The notes below the pieces were generated by a model. That model made no database searches. It was not told the origin of the DNA and saw only the letters and a list, made by a program, of their open reading frames with translations. A stretch of 64,000 nt of DNA, taken from the NCBI RefSeq assembly GCF_000169195.2, contig NC_016023.1, positions 1,860,001-1,924,000 of the forward strand, written 5' to 3'. Source of the DNA: Heyndrickxia coagulans 36D1. GTDB lineage: Bacteria > Bacillota > Bacilli > Bacillales > Bacillaceae_C. Of this stretch, positions 61,504-64,000 are shown piece after piece (within the stretch, counting starts at the first letter, position 1; every line of letters starts with the position of its first letter). Made by a program: the position numbers and the translations under genes.

Positions 61504-62649
61504 ATGAAAAATCCAGTCTTTTTATTAGCGCCGGATTCGTTTAAAGAGAGCATGACGGCAAAAGAGGTATGTGCCGCAATGGAAGCAGGGATTAAAAAAG
61601 CGATCCCGGATGCTGTTTGCATTCAGGTTCCAATGGCGGACGGCGGGGAAGGAACGGTTCAATCGCTGGTGGATGCAACAGGCGGAACGATTTACCAGCA
61701 AACCGTCACAGGGCCGCTCGGACATCCGGTCACAGCCTGTTACGGGATTCTCGGAGACGGGGAAACGGCAGTAATTGAAATGGCATCTGCAAGCGGCATC
61801 CATTTGGTCACAAAAGAAACGAAAAATCCGTTGGTTACCACAACCTATGGTACCGGAGAACTGATTAAAGCCTGTCTGGACAAAAAAGTAAAACAGATTC
61901 TGATCGGCATTGGCGGCAGTGCCACAAACGACGGGGGCGCCGGGATGGCACAGGCGCTCGGTGTAAAATTTTTAGATGAAAGGGGCGGGATGCTTCCTTT
62001 TGGCGGCGGTGCACTCGGGGATTTGGCGGAAATTGATTTGGCCGGCCTTGATCCGCGCTTGAAAGAGGTGCAAATTTTTGTCGCATCGGATGTTACCAAT
62101 CCTTTATGCGGGGAAAACGGCGCTTCTCATGTATTCGGGCCGCAAAAAGGCGCGACGAAAGAAATGGTTGCGCTCTTGGATACCAACCTTTCGCATTATG
62201 CCGCCATCATCAAAGAACAGCTTGGCAAAGATGTTGCTGAGGTCCCAGGGGCAGGGGCTGCAGGCGGCCTCGGTGCCGGTCTGATGGTGTTCACGGATGC
62301 CGTGTTAAAAAGCGGCATCGAGCTTGTCGTGGAATACACCGGATTGGAGCAAAAAGTAAAAGATGCTGATATCGTTTTGACCGGCGAAGGCAGCATCGAT
62401 TTCCAGACGCAGTTCGGGAAGACCCCTTATGGCGTGGCCAGGGCAGCAAAAAAACATGGGAAACCCGTAATTGCCGTTGCCGGTTATGTCGGGGAACAAA
62501 TTGATGTTTTATATGAAAAAGGCATTGATGCGATCTTTGGCATCCTGCCCCGCCCGATGGCGCTTGAAGACGCTTTGCAAACGGGTGCTGCCAATATTGA
62601 GAGAACATGCGAAAATATCGCGCGGCTTTTGGTGCTAGCGAAACAGTAG
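61504..62649 (+). CDS. glxK: Glycerate 2-kinase (GarK/GlxK type)
   Basis: 381 residues; ATG 61504 or the preceding ATG 61501, with GGGGTGA at 61493-61499. Motifs: APDSFKESMTAKEV, VPMADGGEGTVQSLVDATGG, GIGGSATNDGGAGMAQALG and GAGAAGGLGAGL, all typical of glycerate kinase family 1. It converts D-glycerate to 2-phosphoglycerate in the cytosol. The TnpB element ends directly before its ribosome site, so the native promoter is displaced. Expression may depend on read-through from tnpB copy 2. Confidence 0.92.
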   Translation: MKNPVFLLAPDSFKESMTAKEVCAAMEAGIKKAIPDAVCIQVPMADGGEGTVQSLVDATGGTIYQQTVTGPLGHPVTACYGILGDGETAVIEMASASGIHLVTKETKNPLVTTTYGTGELIKACLDKKVKQILIGIGGSATNDGGAGMAQALGVKFLDERGGMLPFGGGALGDLAEIDLAGLDPRLKEVQIFVASDVTNPLCGENGASHVFGPQKGATKEMVALLDTNLSHYAAIIKEQLGKDVAEVPGAGAAGGLGAGLMVFTDAVLKSGIELVVEYTGLEQKVKDADIVLTGEGSIDFQTQFGKTPYGVARAAKKHGKPVIAVAGYVGEQIDVLYEKGIDAIFGILPRPMALEDALQTGAANIERTCENIARLLVLAKQ

Positions 62650-62695
62650 AGGGCGTATCATATTTTCACGAAACGGCAGCAAGCCGTTAACTGTG

Positions 62696-62759
62696 ATTAG
62701 ATGCCCATGCCGCAGTGAATACGGCACCACCAGAAAAACGAAAATCAGCCGGCGTATAT
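62696..62759 (+). pseudogene. Relic of a second epimerase gene 3' end
   Basis: 64 bases match the end of the epimerase gene (42332-42395) with five substitutions. They encode LDAHAAVNTAPPEKRKSAG against LDAHAAVNTAPSEKRKSAG. No other part of the gene remains. Confidence 0.75.
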
Positions 62760-63169
62760 TTTCAGGATAGACGCCCTGGTGATGCAAACCAATGGATGCC
62801 GTTAAAAATTCCGGTACAGGACGTTAGCCATTTGCGCAAGCTAAACCGCCATACAAAGCCGCAAACGAGCGCAGACCGCAAAAAGGCTGCGCTTTTCACC
62901 TGCGTAGCAACCGGTATGCCAGTTCGAACAGATCAAACAGCTGAAATGGATTTTTTTCTATCAACTCTTTAAAATTTTTATGGAAGAATGTTTGTCTGAC
63001 TGGATTAAAATAAAAGTCCGCTTTTTATGGAATTTTATCTTATTTTAACGCGATATCCATGAGGTGTAAGCGTATTAATTGCTATTTATATATAACAATT
63101 TTACTATAAAAATAGGATATTTATGATAAACGATATTCAATTAAAAATTTGGCAAGGGGAGTGGAAAAA
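62760..63169. other. Gap before the butanediol dehydrogenase-like gene
   Basis: 410 bases with no supported gene. The last 150 bases are AT-rich and probably hold the promoter, but I cannot place -35/-10 boxes with confidence. Confidence 0.4.
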
Positions 63170-64000
63170 ATGAAAGCAGCAGTATGGCACGGAGAAAAAG
63201 ATATTCGTGTAGAAGATGTTGAATTGCGCCCGTTAAAAGAGAATGAAGTGAAAGTAAAAGTAGCATGGGCCGGGATTTGCGGCAGTGACTTGCATGAATA
63301 CCAGGAAGGGCCGGTATTTATTCCTGTTGGCGAAGAAAATGAATTTACCGGTGAAAAAGCGCCGCTCACGATGGGGCATGAATTTGCCGGTGTGATTGAA
63401 GAAGTCGGATCAAAAGTTACCAAGTATAAAGCAGGCGACAGGGTTGTTATTAACCCGACGATTACCCGCGGAATCAAACCGGATGAATTCGATCGTTATG
63501 ACGGCTACGCTTTTATTGGATTACATAGCAATGGCGGATTTGCGGCATACGCCAACATTCCAGAAAATAATATTTACCGCGTGCCGGATTCCTTGTCTTT
63601 GGAGGAAGCTGCATTAGTTGAGCCTAGCGCGGTTGCTGTACAGGCTGTGAAAGATAGTGGTTTAAGATTTGGCGATACGGTTGCGATTTTTGGTGCAGGC
63701 CCGATCGGATTATTGACCATTGTTGCAGCACGTGCGGCAGGTGCAAGCCGGATTGTCGTGGCGGATTTGTCGCAACCTCGTCTGAACCTGGCGAAAAAAG
63801 CAGGCGCGACCGACATTATTAATTCCGGGGAAAAAGATGCCGTCCAAACCATCCGTGATCTTGTTCCGGGCGGCGTAGATGTATCCTTTGAAGTGGCCGG
63901 CGTTGCTCCGACTTTCAAACAAGCACTTGATGCAACGAAAGCACGCGGGATTGTCGATGTCATTTCTATCTTTGCACGCCCGATAGAATGGAACCCGATG
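63170..64000 (+). CDS. Zinc-type medium-chain dehydrogenase, 2,3-butanediol dehydrogenase-like (partial)
   Basis: 277 residues to the window edge, from ATG 63170 (AAGGGGAGTGG). Catalytic zinc ligands: Cys in GICGSDLHEY (about 38) and His-Glu in GHEFAG (about 70). The NAD-binding GxGxxG is in FGAGPIGLLT. The sequence up to GLHSNGGFAAYA resembles BdhA-type 2,3-butanediol/sorbitol dehydrogenases. The four structural-zinc cysteines usual in this family are absent from the lobe between about 95 and 120 (ITRGIKPDEFDRYDGY). It interconverts acetoin and butanediol or a related polyol; exact substrate open. Confidence 0.8.
   Translation, partial: MKAAVWHGEKDIRVEDVELRPLKENEVKVKVAWAGICGSDLHEYQEGPVFIPVGEENEFTGEKAPLTMGHEFAGVIEEVGSKVTKYKAGDRVVINPTITRGIKPDEFDRYDGYAFIGLHSNGGFAAYANIPENNIYRVPDSLSLEEAALVEPSAVAVQAVKDSGLRFGDTVAIFGAGPIGLLTIVAARAAGASRIVVADLSQPRLNLAKKAGATDIINSGEKDAVQTIRDLVPGGVDVSFEVAGVAPTFKQALDATKARGIVDVISIFARPIEWNPM

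Overview
The window looks like chromosomal DNA of a low-to-mid GC, spore-former-type Bacillaceae. Pointers are B. subtilis-style gene orders (rbsRKDACB, ycnJ-ycnI, nagZ-amiE-namZ), AGGAGG ribosome sites with frequent TTG/GTG starts, a LysM/NlpC-P60 wall protein and a sigma-B-like promoter. Heyndrickxia (Bacillus) coagulans or a close relative is my best guess, from general resemblance only. No rRNA, tRNA or CRISPR array was seen.

Layout. 0-6.5 kb: an esterase tail, a DUF3237 gene collapsed onto a headless PucR-type regulator, a three-LysM wall protein, an IS1380-family element with intact ends, and a HAD phosphatase. 6.6-11.7 kb: a MarR repressor with a heterodimeric ABC exporter, then an uncharacterised small gene pair. 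11.8-16.6 kb: the muropeptide recycling operon nagZ-amiE-namZ. 16.6-21.2 kb: a YdcZ-type transporter, gene relics, a cold-shock protein and the first of two 1,823-bp ISLre2-type elements.

21.2-34.3 kb is a visibly AT-richer island and the most interesting block. It holds larB-larC1-larC2, a GntP-family permease, larE, a PrpR/PAS/Fis-type regulator with a decayed AAA+ domain, a DUF1537 four-carbon acid sugar kinase, a PdxA2-type dehydrogenase, a LarA-superfamily protein and a nickel permease. Read together, this is a self-contained catabolic module. An acid sugar would be imported and epimerised by an enzyme carrying the nickel-pincer (NPN) cofactor. It would then be phosphorylated and oxidised/decarboxylated to triose phosphate. 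Cofactor synthesis and nickel supply are encoded alongside. Shared upstream motifs and cre-like sites tie the transcription units together.

34.8-37.5 kb: a ketosynthase-like protein lacking both active-site histidines, paired with an orphan membrane histidine kinase. 38.5-43.4 kb: an orphan galactitol-type EIIC divergent from a LacI repressor, an epimerase and a PfkB kinase, with a repeated operator that recurs inside the epimerase gene. 43.6-45.5 kb: the second ISLre2 element. 45.6-48.1 kb: copper genes ycnJ-ycnI. 48.4-52.3 kb: two Rpn-family PD-(D/E)XK nuclease genes with strong internal start sites, plus a trail of detached C-terminal tails, separated by a sigma-B-type general stress gene. 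52.5-58.2 kb: a complete ribose operon with a perfect operator and a second, intragenic one. 58.3-61.5 kb: two TnpB genes that are mosaics of each other, the second abutting glycerate kinase. The window ends inside a butanediol-dehydrogenase-like gene.
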